From assembly GCA_002803225.1 (NCBI GenBank), contig NXFV01001323.1, forward strand, positions 44,206 through 108,205: a stretch of 64,000 nucleotides of DNA, written 5' to 3'. The stretch comes from Gamarada debralockiae. Its lineage: Eukaryota; Ascomycota; Leotiomycetes; Helotiales; Hyphodiscaceae. The first letter of the stretch is position 1. Every line of letters begins with the position of its first letter. A program made the translations under genes and the position numbers. Below the pieces are notes generated by a model, which was given only the letters and a program-made list of their open reading frames with translations, had not been told where the DNA came from and made no database searches. Shown piece by piece: positions 47,044 through 58,371 of the stretch.

Positions 47044-47877
47044 ACGAGCTCTCAAAACAACATAATGAGTACCTGTTCCTTTTGAGGGTTCCAAGAAACA
47101 TGGTAATATCTAGTCATTTCAATCTCCAGAATCTCAATAAATAATACATAATTCTTAATAACATCAAACGTACTCCTAGATCTCATGCTCATCCAACGGC
47201 TTTCCTCGCCAACTCAACTCATCAAACAGCTATATCTCTGAGGATCTCATCATTCGCAGCTAGCCCACCCTGTTGAGACCCGAAACAGCCAAAATCAGCC
47301 GTAAAAGAACACTGGTTAAGTTTTCCACAGCCTCAAATTCTTCAGATGCACCCTTTCTCAACAAAAAAGCATTCTACTTCTGGTCAAACCATTGAGATCA
47401 TAATCGAACGGCCAGATTTTATCAAATATCAAAGTCCTGACATCGATCGCATATACCTGTGCCTGCAGGACGGACTAGAACTGGCTTTGGTCTAGTATTG
47501 TTTGGGGCCATGAAAGAGGGGCTCCCGTGGCAGACCTCAGGAGTGAGGTTAGAAGCTTGAAGATGTGATGCTGGAAATATCTTTCCGATTCTAGAGTGAA
47601 GACTGACAGTTTCCGCTGTGGCCACAGAGTAGGCTGGGGCATGTGATTGATCAATATTTCATCTATTCCTCCTTCCCGAAGGCTTCCTTGTCCGCTGCCA
47701 AGCCCCCAACCCCTAACCCAACGGCCAAGATTCCTTTGACGCAGGCTGCTTTGCCTCATCCATCACTTGCCCGAAATCGTTCCCTAGCCTCATCACCGAG
47801 AACCTGTTTTCTGCCACAACTTCTTCACTGATGCTGTCAGAGTGTCATAATTTGATCTGCTCTCTTGTTCCATGGCA
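47044..47877. other. Intergenic within relic zone
   Basis: No intact gene. Short frames only; composition moderately AT-rich. Confidence 0.4.
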
Positions 47878-48032
47878 TTAAACTTGACAACGCGGTGGGC
47901 ATCCTGAGCATTAGCGGGCTCGCGCACACTACGACCCAGGTCGCACATGATATAGGTTGCGAAGCCGTAGCTGTATACTCTGCAGACTTAAAGAAGGAGC
48001 AAGCAATTAATCTCATGTCTCACGTCTCGTGA
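47878..48032 (+). pseudogene. Fossil of a zinc-type alcohol dehydrogenase nucleotide-binding segment
   Basis: About 50 codons read AVGILSISGLAHTTTQVAHD, then IGCEAVAVYSADLKKEQAIN, before a stop at 48030-48032. The pattern corresponds to the Rossmann segment of cinnamyl-type alcohol dehydrogenases (V-x-I-L-G-I-G-G-L-G-H, then a second strand ending in Ser-Asp and a Lys-Lys-Glu-Glu/Asp-Ala helix). Two of the nucleotide-binding glycines are Ser or Ala, as G-to-A changes would produce. Nothing recognisable of the enzyme survives on either side. Confidence 0.55.
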
Positions 48033-50591
48033 CCGCTTTGAAGGAATCTGAGTTCAACATTAATATAGGGCAGTATGGTCTCATCGTCGCAGGTCGAAAC
48101 CTCCTTTCCCCATCTTTAGACCCATCTCAACAGCAGAGGAGATTTGAATGAGTATGAAGAAGTTGTGATAGTGCGCATAAGATATAGTGAGTTTTGTATG
48201 CCAAAGGGAGGACGATGGAGAAAGGGGTTATGAATATTAGGTTGGGGTATTCAGGGGAACTTCGCTTAATTGTCTTCGTTCAAATTAGATTGGACAGATG
48301 ACAAGATCTTGTCTTGTTTTAGCTTAATTTAATAGATAACCTTACAGGATAGAATACTAGGGGGAAATCAAATATAACTTTGAGATTGATCAATAATCAC
48401 TTGATTTTCATCCAAAGAAAATGCCCACTGTTGAAGAAATTCCAATTCGTGACCCATAATCCAGTCACTTGACCTCCCGAGCTCTGCAGAAACTGCAGGA
48501 GTAACACAATATAAAACACCATAAAATAAAATGGTCAACAAATTTGAATGGTGCAGTATGAGGTTGAGAATGGAATTATGCCCAGGTCCTGCGTTCAGCA
48601 CATGCCCCTAGTTCGGTGCAACGAATTAGCCCGCTCGGCAAACGCTCGGCACACCAAAATTTGCAAACCACAACCGTTTGACAATCCCCAACACCGAAAG
48701 CCCAAAAAAAAAATATGTATATATATATATATTTAAAAAAAAAGTGGAAGATTGGCCCGATGCCCACAGACAGAATCGAACTATTGCAGATTAGTTTTCG
48801 AGTTGAATCGACTTTGAGAGACGCTGGACTTGCCTGGCAACCTCACCATCGACCAATTACGTGATACTAGTGGTGCGCTCTACCTATTTTGGAAACACCC
48901 AATTAGAAGGAAACAACCAGGGTCACTGGGTTGAACTAACCATTGAGCTATAATATGTTAGTTCAGCTTGAGATGAGCTGCGGTAGGGTGGAATACCTAT
49001 GCGGGCTTATAGAGTTGCTCCGTTGATGCACGAATATGCTTTTTGAATATATGTTACTATTAAATTTTAGAGGCGATGTGGAGCCTACTCGCTAGTCGGC
49101 TTCATGCGGCCCGTTCCACAGCACAGCAAGCCATAGCTATCATGTTATTTGGAACATAAGAATTAAACACTACTTATAATCGAGCGGGAATCAGTCTAAT
49201 TTGGGCTGCTAACAGATTCAACTGCTTTGATCTTCACCTAATTTGACTAATGTAGTTTCCTGCTAACTTGGGGCAAATTCTTAGTCAGTCGCTGAAGCAA
49301 GAAGAACGGTTTAAATCACAGTTAATGTATAATTTCCATTCACTTTTATAGCAATGCAATGGGATAATCAACAAGTTGTTGCCCTATTGAATACCTCAGT
49401 AATCCCCGCAAGGTAATCCTGGGCTAACAAGTTCTGCCTTCAATGCCCAAGGCAACCCACAATTTTGTCACGTGGTAAACTCACCAGGAGAAATGTCATG
49501 TCATGATAACTGTATTAGACTGTCAGTTGTACATACTCTCTTAGATGTGATTATACCCTAACTAACGAGCCATTACTGATCTCATATTGTATAGGGTTAA
49601 TCCAGCAGTATTGAGACACCAGAACGGGTGCTCAGTATTCGGCCCTCGCATGACAGGAAAGGAATCGTCATGCTGGGGGAAAGCCGAGAGGTATGCAAAT
49701 TTCTTACTTATTGGCTACAAAGGTTTCAATAATAAGACCTCTGTGACCACCTCAACCCGGAAAATACGTGCGACCTAATTACTGGGGATGACTTTTCGGC
49801 GCAGTGATGTCCTCGATGCTAGAGATCCCAAACGCTCCCATGTAGTTATCTTTCTAGAGTCTTAGGTGGATTGTTGCTGATGCTACAGTCAAGCTCAGAT
49901 CATTATACCTATGAAGCGGGTTCACGTCGAAGGCCAGACTCTCAGTGTTACTCATTCGACTGGAAAGTTCCTTTCGCAAAAATATTGTGCTTTGCGGCTT
50001 TCTGAAGATATTTACAAAATTCATACAAAGACCTTATTGTGTAGGAACTAACGAGCAAATAACTGGAGATCGGGACCATGAATTCCAAATACTTGATAAC
50101 CAAGATGGAAGCTTCATGGCGCCCTCCATGCAGAATGCGTTAACATACAGAATAAGTGTTTTCCAAAGTCAGCTGGAGTGAGATTATATAGCCTTAGCAA
50201 GGCTATGACATGAGTGATATGCTTAGATCGCCTGCGAATTTTGATTTAAGAGCTTCTTTGTGAGCCTTAACAGAGGGCTGTTAGGAAAGTTAGTACCCAA
50301 TCCGATGGCGCTGTAAACTAGAAGAGATATATAAATCACTTGGAACCATCAAGAATCAAATCTTTAAATTTCTGCTACGTATTATAAAAGCTTGCCTTAG
50401 AAACAAGACCTTGCACATTGGGAACTTTGTGAGGTACAACATTCCTCCGTATCTCTAAGAGATTTTATGTCAACACCTCTCGAGTACCGTATTGATCATA
50501 GGTCAGTAAATATCTAGACAAAGGCCTACCAGCCTGCCTCTGGTTCTTCGCGAGACAAATCCAGTTGGCGCAACCGCTTTACTACATCCAA
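48033..50591. other. AT-rich degenerate region without intact genes
   Basis: Clearly richer in A and T than the rest, with a poly-A tract and a (TA)n run at about 48702-48740, many stops in all frames and TA-rich words. This fits old repeat DNA degraded by repeat-induced point mutation. A possible retrotransposon fragment is listed separately. No RNA gene was found. Confidence 0.5.
49590..49779 (+). mobile_element. Possible Ty1/Copia polyprotein fragment
   Basis: A 63-codon frame contains CSVFGPRMTGKES, then KAERYANFLLIGYKGFNNKT. In Copia elements the region after the integrase core has an FG-x-R-x-x-x-K word, about 15 residues, then a G-x-F/L-L-G-Y-K/T-x-x-x-x-x word. The spacing and order fit that, but this is a short match recalled by eye. 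No long terminal repeat was found around it. Confidence 0.3.
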
Positions 50592-52946
50592 CTACCCTGT
50601 CAGCGAGGCGTTTTTAGCAGCTGGGAGGATTTTCACGGATTTCATCGCTGCCAGCGCATTCTCGCCCCCCGGCTCCCTACCGATCTCCGTGACCAACAGC
50701 CTTACGAAATCCAAATTACTCCAATAACTCCCATGCGCCCAAAGCATATTCAAATACTGAATGTCTGGTCCATCCGAAGCCTTTAAGAAATAATCGATCT
50801 GCCCGTTATCGTTGAGGAGATGGAACTTTTTCTCTGCGGTGGTAAAATTTTGATGACTTTTCTTGTCTTCTGAGGACGGGGAATTGGCGTCACTGCCAGT
50901 TTTGCTAACCACGAAGGGGAGGGCGGAGACGCCTTGCTTGATGCTTTGCGCAGCAGTACTCAGAGTATCCCACCAACTGGCGGCGGCACTTGGTACTTCG
51001 GCTACCTTGAGAAGCGTAGTGTGGTCCATGTCAACTGCAGCGTTGACTCGATATGCGATGGGGTCATCGTAGTGCATAACGTTGTAAATGTTGTCCACCG
51101 CAATGCAGCCGTACGTCCCTTCCATCCCGGTTACCTCCTTGCTATTTTCTTCATCAAGACCGATACTAGGCTTACTTCTCCCCTTTCGAGGTATCAATTT
51201 GCCTCCGCCAAGGAGTAGGAAAAACCCGACGGGACTTCCGACGAAGAACAGATTTGTGGTATCAAACTCGAGATGCTTTGTTACGATCTTAGCATTCTCA
51301 TTGAACGGTGTGACAAACGTTGGCTGCCGACTTAGTATATCAAGACAGAGGGCACTTCCTAGAGAGTGACCAATGAGATGAACACGACCCCGTTTTTGGA
51401 ATCCGGGGTTGTTATGGCACCAAAGTCGATAAATACGATTTGCCTCTTTGATGACAGCCTCGAGCATCTTTTCCTTATGAGATGACATATAAAACGGGAT
51501 GTCAAGGAGAACATCTGAGATTAGGCTTCGAACAGCTGGTATCGACTGAGGAGTGATTTCTTCCAATGTAAGGTGTCTAGAAACGTCAGAAGGCTTCAAA
51601 TGTTGGCCAGTCATAATCGCTCCCCCGCCACCAAAGCTAAAATTTGAACGCCAGTTGATAGGTAGGACCGCGATACCGCCAAAATTGTCTCTGAGTCCTT
51701 TCCTAACCGTTGGATTGAGCAAATCAGTGATTATCAATCGACGAAGAGAGTTAGTGGCATGAGTAAAGCTGAAGCCCTCGAAGCGTAGGGAGAGTTTTTG
51801 GCCGATCCCGTGGACCACGAAGACCAGATCCGTGACTTCTGATGGCTCCGAGTCTGTGTTCAAAGACTTGCCCTCTGCAGTAGGAGCCGACGGTTCTGGA
51901 TTGTCTCCAGGAGCAGCCAGTTTCTTGGATGGGTGTAGACGCTCCCACGCCTCCGGATCAAAACCGCGAACCACATGAATGCCAACACGTCCTCCAACCA
52001 TCTTTGACAATGATCGAAGACGGTAGTATTGAGACTGCTCCAGTCCGGGCCTTAAGATGAAGGCATTTTTTTCATCCTCGTAGCATACGACCGAGTTCAG
52101 GTAGTTTTTGATAATTGCAGGTTGGACCGCGTCTTGGTTACCTTCTCCACCGTCTTCTTCTATACCGAGCGGGTGAAGAAAACTTTGACCTCCATCAACA
52201 CCTTGTTCGACTGCCTTGTTTAGTCGATCACACCACCCCCGAGACCAAGGACTCTGTTTAATATATCCTAGCTCGAGTTTGCACCCAATTTCAGACTCAA
52301 CAGGATACATGGTGTCTTTGAAAAACCAAGTGCCACGGGTAACAGTTGCCACATCATTAACCGGAGACCAGTAAATCGGCAGCATCTTCAACGCAGGAAG
52401 CTTCACCATGTAGAGCTTAGAAATGCCGACCGCGACATCTTTAGTCGTTTCTCCTTTTCGTGTCGTGTGGGATGACGGAGCGTGCAAGGGCACCTCATTC
52501 TGCTCTGAAGCATCTGTCTCATTTCTCCCTACGGTTTCCCTTTGGTCTTTGATGCCGGACTTCTCGTTGAAGTCCTTTTCGCCCGACGCCACTGCCACGG
52601 GTGAAGAATCTGCTTCACGCTCCTCATTACCCAGAGAGGTACTTTGATTTGACTCGGGAGAAGGTTGCCCCGTATCCTTTGCACCAATGACTGAGCCGCT
52701 GGTTTTTGAGGTTCCTTCGGACAAACATGCGTGCCACGCTACCTCAAGAGCTTTATTATCGAATTCAGAGAAAGGGCGAGGCGAAAACTTTGTCCAACTG
52801 GCTTCAAAGCTACCTGGCACTGGAGCGATCGAGAGTGGATCATCGATATCGACAGGAGAAGAGTAGAAGAAGCGGGGTCTGAGCTCAGGGGCATCTCCCG
52901 CTCCATTGCTGGAATCCTCAATTGTGCTTTGATTGATTCCAGACAT
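50592..52946 (-). CDS. DDHD-domain phospholipase A1 (PA-PLA1 family)
   Basis: Intracellular lipase family acting on phosphatidic acid and related phospholipids, homologous to yeast YOR022C and mammalian DDHD1/2. Single exon, 784 residues. N-terminal part is disordered and then carries a WWE-like region (SPVNDVATVTRGTWFFKDTM). The lipase block starts DLVFVVHGIGQKLSLRFEG. The nucleophile Ser528 is in the GHSLG elbow of RVHLIGHSLGSALCLD. The DDHD domain follows (FDTTNLFFVGSPVGFFLLL, then MHYDDPIAYRVNAAVD), with late His and Asp in WAHGSYWSNLDFVRLL. All family landmarks are present in order and the frame is uninterrupted. The gene borders the AT-rich relic zone yet shows no damage. Confidence 0.94.
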   Translation of the reverse strand: MSGINQSTIEDSSNGAGDAPELRPRFFYSSPVDIDDPLSIAPVPGSFEASWTKFSPRPFSEFDNKALEVAWHACLSEGTSKTSGSVIGAKDTGQPSPESNQSTSLGNEEREADSSPVAVASGEKDFNEKSGIKDQRETVGRNETDASEQNEVPLHAPSSHTTRKGETTKDVAVGISKLYMVKLPALKMLPIYWSPVNDVATVTRGTWFFKDTMYPVESEIGCKLELGYIKQSPWSRGWCDRLNKAVEQGVDGGQSFLHPLGIEEDGGEGNQDAVQPAIIKNYLNSVVCYEDEKNAFILRPGLEQSQYYRLRSLSKMVGGRVGIHVVRGFDPEAWERLHPSKKLAAPGDNPEPSAPTAEGKSLNTDSEPSEVTDLVFVVHGIGQKLSLRFEGFSFTHATNSLRRLIITDLLNPTVRKGLRDNFGGIAVLPINWRSNFSFGGGGAIMTGQHLKPSDVSRHLTLEEITPQSIPAVRSLISDVLLDIPFYMSSHKEKMLEAVIKEANRIYRLWCHNNPGFQKRGRVHLIGHSLGSALCLDILSRQPTFVTPFNENAKIVTKHLEFDTTNLFFVGSPVGFFLLLGGGKLIPRKGRSKPSIGLDEENSKEVTGMEGTYGCIAVDNIYNVMHYDDPIAYRVNAAVDMDHTTLLKVAEVPSAAASWWDTLSTAAQSIKQGVSALPFVVSKTGSDANSPSSEDKKSHQNFTTAEKKFHLLNDNGQIDYFLKASDGPDIQYLNMLWAHGSYWSNLDFVRLLVTEIGREPGGENALAAMKSVKILPAAKNASLTG

Positions 52947-54020
52947 AGCTAACTAAAATATGTCAGCTATTCATCCTCGATAGGAATTCAAACTGCTCAG
53001 TGCGGTTACAGATTTGATTTAAAATAAGCATCGAAGCATGCATGGCTATATTACCCTACTTGCAGACATCAGAGCTTTAGACAAGATGAGAATAGAGTTG
53101 GTGTGGAACGGGTTGGTACCGAAAAAATGGGATCGTATGTCTTAGTACAGCCGCGTGTGAAACTAGTCCAAAAACACGATTTTTAGCCGACCTGCACTAA
53201 CCGAACTCCCATGCAAAAGCCACTTTCCCCAACAAAAGCACGCTAATTGGTGTCACACCGTATTCACATGGCTAGAATCGACAAATTAGGTTGTATTAAC
53301 AGGTAGTTGATACAATCAAGAGAGGAGAGTTTAGTGATTACACTAAGGCAGCTATTCACTTTAAATACTCGTGTGCTACTGTTTATTAACGCGTTGGCGG
53401 TCTTACTAAGTCTGTTACAGTTGCAGCTCACGTGACCATGCATCTAAGCATCCAAACTAAGCATCTGAACTCACGTGACTGATAAATTTACGCTCGCTTA
53501 GTCCTAGCGTAGCGGACTAGTACGTGTAAGCGTAGATTTAGTTATGAGGTTTCTAGCTACAGGTAGCTGGAGGGCAACAGGAGGGATCACATATATCAGA
53601 GAAGTAATTGTTCAAGTAGTTGAATTATAGTACTTAGATAAAGGTACCTAAGCACTAGCGTACTTGATTTCGAGAACTCAAGCTTGCCCCTTTTTACATA
53701 GGGTTAGCATGCCTTACTTATACTTCACTCCTAGCTACTATCTTTACATACTGGCTGTACTAGCGGCTGATTGTACAGCTGATTGTACAGGTGATTTTAT
53801 CAGTCGTGCTGATCCTCCCTGCCGTGCTAATGCAAGCTCAACTCCGCAAAAGTGGGATGAATCCGGAAGCTAATAGACAGGGCTGAGATAATTGATAGAC
53901 AGGACTGACGTTGCATCAGTGATGCTTTTGTTAATTGGAAGCAAGATAAGCTGGTGATTGATGAAGGCTGGGTAGTGACACGAGACCACGGTTGGTCTCC
54001 AGCGTCGTGTCTTGTGAATG
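52947..54020. other. Intergenic
   Basis: No gene supported. Two copies of CTCACGTGAC lie about 43 bases apart near 53430-53480. A short direct repeat (CTGATTGTACA twice) lies near 53767-53790. Moderately AT-rich. Confidence 0.4.
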
Positions 54021-56379
54021 TCAAAGCGCACCCGGCTCCCAGGTGTTCGGCTCAACAAAGTCTCCATTCCATTGCAAGTCGTCTTTCAGGAACTCCTCAG
54101 GATCGAAAAGTCCCAGATTGGCATCGTCCATTTCGAAGCCCATATCTAGGTTCATTGGATTGAAGTTCACATTGTCCGCCAAACCAGCCATGAAGTCGAA
54201 GGTTTCAGGAGAGTCGTTTCGAATATTATCCTTATTTGATTTTTCCATGGCGGTCGTGATGACTCCTCGTACCTGCTTGGCGCATGGCCAGGTTTGGGAT
54301 ATGCCGTCGATGGCCTCGAGAACATGATCGAGGGGCCGAGAAATAGAAGCATCGTCCCATGGGGAGTTGTTGATATACCGTTTCATCAGAATGATGCTCG
54401 CGGTAGAAGCGAGTATATGAACAAATGTGAGTGGCAGAGGGCTGTATTGGTAATGCCTGGAATAGATCCGAAGAAGCTTGATGATGGAGTCCAAAGATTC
54501 GTAGCAGATTTCGACATCCTTGCTCGTACTTGTCTTGGGATCTTTGAACAGCTGGCGAGGAGGACGATGTAGGATGATCATTGCCGTATGATATAGCATA
54601 CTAAATGAATCTTAATTTGTTGTTGACAAATGTTTCGGAGGAGTGCTTACTGCAAATGAAGTACAAGCGGTGGGACCGCACCAACAAACCATTGATTCCA
54701 ATGAAGCTTGGCAGGCAGATCAGCCAACCACTTCGTCAAGGAGACATGAATTTCTTTGACCGATGTTGCCAAGATAGTCTCATCTGTGTTGACATTTCGA
54801 TTTTCGAAGACTTCCGTGATCATCCGATGAAGAATCTTGCAAAGCTCAACCTGCTGGACGAAAGCAGCCACAAGTGCAAAACCGTCCTCGTAAGCCGTTT
54901 CGGATGTGCCATCCATAATGTAGGTGTTCAGAAGCGACCGCCATTCTGGTGGGTAAGGAATACGAATGGTGTCCCGAACGTCCGATTCGCCAGGATAAAG
55001 CGCTGGTGGCCTTCCGAAGTACAGGCTCAATTGCTTGTCAGCTACAAAAGCAGCCCAATACGTTCTCCGAAGTATTTCTCTTTCAATCCGTGAATCGTCT
55101 GAGCCATTCCAATTGTTCGGATCCAGATGGAGACCCATTTCATGAGCGAGTCGAAACGCCATGCCTGAAAAGAGCCAACCTTTCGAAGTTTTCCCATGTC
55201 CAATCTCACGATGTCCGAGGAGGATGAGTGCTTGGAGAGTCGTGAGATTTGGCGATTCGAGTGCCGATCCATAAAGTAGCTCCTGAGCACGATTGAAGAA
55301 CACATCTGACAGTTCTCTCAGAGCGACTTCCTCGCTGGCTAGAGCACCCATCGCGCAGATAGCGTACATAAGTAAGTCCGAATAGTATGGACCAAATCCA
55401 GCATCGAAGTCCCTCAGAAAGTATTCCCGATATAAGCACATGTGGTATTGGTACTGAGTCCGGAAGAAGGTTGCCATAAGATGCCGGCAAATGTCGCTTT
55501 GAGGCGAGAATGCCAAGTATTGAGAATCATCGATGCTGTCTAAAGAAGTGGAGACCTTACGCATGATACCGCTCGCTATAGGGGAGAGATCTGAAGGTGA
55601 TATCTCGTTTGCTGCGGTGGCGGGGTCTTGATCGTCAGAGGGACTGATCTGGAAGAAGCTTGTCGCTCCGTAGAACTCAGCTGCTTTGCCGTCTCTGAGC
55701 TTTCTCAAATGACCTGTTCTTGAACGTATAGGGATTGATTCGGTCTTGGCTTCTGCGTCCTCTTCGGGTGGAACGGGAATCGCTTGCTGAATGCGCAAAT
55801 GGCCAGATGAAGCACTGAAGTTGGCCAGCATCTCATCCCGTTTCGACGCATCGACTGCAATCAATTTCGTGATGAATTTCTCGAGAGAGGCGATTTGGCC
55901 TTCCAGAGCCTGCACATATCCTCTTGAAACGGGTCTAATGTTTGGATAAGCCCAAAGATCGGACGAGTAGTTGGGTGTCTGTCTATTACCTCTGTTTCTC
56001 CCCGGATCCGATGGGAATGCATTCAACGTTCGCTTTCTTACATTTTGAGCATGGCTGCGTCCGGTCGCATTTTATCTGAAAGTGGCAAATGTCAGAGCCT
56101 TGCAACTGATTTGCAAATTGAGTAATGACTTACCTTTCTCTTTCTACATCTCTCGCACCTGTTGGATAGAGTTCAACATCCCACGTTCGATGAATGACCC
56201 AATGAGTCGAATACTTACGATGTTTGAAACACCCGCACTTCCATCGCTTCATCAGGTGGGAGATTCATTTTGTTGCGGGACTGTGTTGAGGGCAATTGCG
56301 ACGTCGATGTCACAGCCTCGTGATGAGGCTGAGCTGCAAACGAGATTGATAGACGTTCTGTCGAAGGTTGGAATGGCAT
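54021..56379 (-). CDS. Zn2Cys6 transcription factor with fungal_trans domain
   Basis: Binuclear zinc-cluster regulator. Five exons on the minus strand: 56379-56219, 56158-56134, 56075-55990, 55934-54651 and 54600-54021 (introns 60, 58, 54 and 50 bases), total 711 residues. The zinc cluster is split over exons 1-3 and appears only after splicing. Its six cysteines at residues 55, 58, 65, 71, 74 and 81 have the canonical C-x2-C-x6-C-x5-C-x2-C-x6-C spacing. A linker and dimerisation coil follow ([20 protein letters not shown]). The fungal_trans domain spans about residues 220-480 ([20 protein letters not shown], then [20 protein letters not shown]). Exon 5 restores [17 protein letters not shown]. 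The C-terminus is acidic with [14 protein letters not shown] text, a possible activation region. Target genes unknown; resembles the xylanolytic/nitrate-regulator type of the family. Confidence 0.9.
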
Positions 56380-56768
56380 TCCGAATGTGATGATCTCCGC
56401 TCTGAAGTGTTATGAATCAGTCAATTACGCATCGTTCAAGGCGAAAGATTTTCGTCTGAAAAAGAGGATGTGATGGTAGTCGGGGGATGAGAGCAGGCTG
56501 AAGTTTATCCTGTGCGAGCTGAGCCGATTGTCTTGCACGTTGCCGCACGCGCTAGTCCTCGGCGCGATGGCTGGTCATGTGACATACATGCGTTCGGTAA
56601 CACCCTAGTTCTTCTTGAATGAGGCTAGTTAAGAGAGAGGGATCTAAATCTATTCCTTAACCGTGAAATACTAGATGAAAATACGTGGCATCCAAAAAAA
56701 AAAAAAATCCCCAGAAAAGAGTGGTTAGAGTCTGCAGCCAACTCATCATTCGTATGTCATTCATTCAC
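56380..56768. other. Intergenic
   Basis: 389 bases between the DUF1445 gene and the zinc-cluster gene, both on the minus strand. A poly-A run of about 13 lies near 56694-56706. No gene seen. Confidence 0.45.
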
Positions 56769-57704
56769 TCATCGTTGCTTCACTATGTCCCAGTCTCTAC
56801 AGTCTAATACCAACATGTGGCCGGGAGCATGGCCCATAATCGTCCCTTCTAGACTTGCCCTCATAACAGCTTCCTGCGGAGTGACACCGCACCCCCAAAA
56901 GACAGGAATGTTCTCGTCATCCCCTTCCACATCGCCTAGTGGACGTCCATCTGAAGTCAAAGGTGCATCTCCCCATTGTGTCACGTTGATATCTTTAATC
57001 CCTAGCTTCTCCACTGTATCCCATCCCCAAGCAATCGGCTCTCCATGAGTCGCAATATAAGGCCTCGTAATCGATCTCACAGCTTCAATCTCGCTCCTCT
57101 TGTACGGTCTCATCGACACCACGTATGTGCTTCCCGAGAAAACTCCAGCTGGACATAGAGGGATATTGGTCCTGTACATTGGAACAACGCGATTCATGAT
57201 CGTATGTCGAGGAGCAAGACCCGCAGTCGCTAGAGCTGACTCGAAACTGAATGAGCATCCGATGAAGAACGCAACATGATCTTCAGTCCACTCCTCCACA
57301 ATGTCATCGCATTGGAACTTAACGAGTTTGCTGCCCTCGTAAACCATGTATTTCGGTGCATCCCGGCGGATGTCAACTCCAGACACCACACCGTGGCCTT
57401 CGAGTCCATCAATCCAAGATTTGGCAGCGTCCCATTTCCCCACAGCTTCGGATTCGGCGAGGAGAGGACATGGCACTGGATTTCGAGCGCAGAGAATGCG
57501 AAAATCGTTCGCGTAGCGAGATGGGAGGATTATGAGGTTGGCTTGGAGATAAGTGGGGGCGAGACCAGATGTTGTTGTCGTATGAGAACCATTTCTAGAT
57601 GCGAGTCGAATATCAGCTCCAGTCTCGAGATGCGTGGTTTGAACATTAGATTTCGAAATGATTGGAGTTGTGGCCGTAGGGCTGAGTTCAGTGGAAGGGG
57701 ACAT
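56769..57704 (-). CDS. DUF1445 family protein (putative hydro-lyase, D-glutamate cyclase-like)
   Basis: Single exon, 311 residues. The family includes the catalytic part of D-glutamate cyclase (mammalian DGLUCY) and bacterial proteins annotated as hydro-lyases. Family landmarks visible: APTYLQANLIILPSRYANDF near the start, FCxRNPxPCPLL-type text in ILCARNPVPCPLL, the segment VAFFIGCSFSFESAL, NIPLCPAGVFSGSTYVVSMR, then ITRPYIATHGEPIAWG and IPVFWGCGVTPQEAV, ending in MLVLDCRDWD. All of these are in the expected order and the length matches stand-alone family members. It lies about 390 bases from the zinc-cluster gene on the same strand, a spacing that would allow a regulator-target relationship, but nothing proves one. 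Confidence 0.9.
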   Translation of the reverse strand: MSPSTELSPTATTPIISKSNVQTTHLETGADIRLASRNGSHTTTTSGLAPTYLQANLIILPSRYANDFRILCARNPVPCPLLAESEAVGKWDAAKSWIDGLEGHGVVSGVDIRRDAPKYMVYEGSKLVKFQCDDIVEEWTEDHVAFFIGCSFSFESALATAGLAPRHTIMNRVVPMYRTNIPLCPAGVFSGSTYVVSMRPYKRSEIEAVRSITRPYIATHGEPIAWGWDTVEKLGIKDINVTQWGDAPLTSDGRPLGDVEGDDENIPVFWGCGVTPQEAVMRASLEGTIMGHAPGHMLVLDCRDWDIVKQR

Positions 57705-58371
57705 TTTGCCACCTCGCGCGTGACTGACGAGTTGTTCCCAAAGTTAGTGTGTTGGTATCTGTGAAGAATGTATTGAAAGGCAAGCTTTGAATTGAGAAGC
57801 ATGAAATGCACTGGGGTACGAGTGGAGGATGCGAAGTCTTATCTCTCAGCCTCGTCGACGACAATGGGTGGGAGGCGGACATCCACCTGCGTTGTGCCCG
57901 GTCAGTCTCAGATGTGAAGATCCAGCTCTCCGTCAAACCTGTTATTACTGGTCTCTTCCTTGCCCGGCGAGCTTGATCCAGAGACATCTGAAGGACTCCA
58001 GAAAGCCCAGAGCAGGAGAGTACATAAGTACATATGCGGGAAAAGGAAGACAGTGGTTCTCGCGCCGAGGGTTTTCTGGACAGTCAAGGATTGCTGAGCA
58101 GATTTTGAGCAGAGCCACAAAGGGAAGACCTAAACAAGAACGCATCACTGCATTCAAACGCCCAATCTCTAAATACTATTCCTCAACAAAGGAGAAAGTC
58201 CTTTTGCTCTCGAACTCTAGAAGAGCAAGAGCAAGGGCTACACTCTATTTGAACCTACCCCACCCCTTAATGGAGAGCTAGCGCCAAATAGGCCTAGTGT
58301 TCCACTACTAGCGCGATCTTTCCTCGACCTCAATCGACAACCACAGCATTGTGCTCTGCAAGAACACTTAG
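57705..58371. other. Divergent promoter region
   Basis: 667 bases between the DUF1445 gene (minus) and the coiled-coil gene (plus). Open frames across it are short and unsupported. Confidence 0.45.

Noticed and set aside
48755..48850. Words resembling a tRNA T-loop on the minus strand (AGTTCGATTCTG)
   Set aside because: The T stem does not pair properly and no anticodon arm or acceptor stem could be formed.
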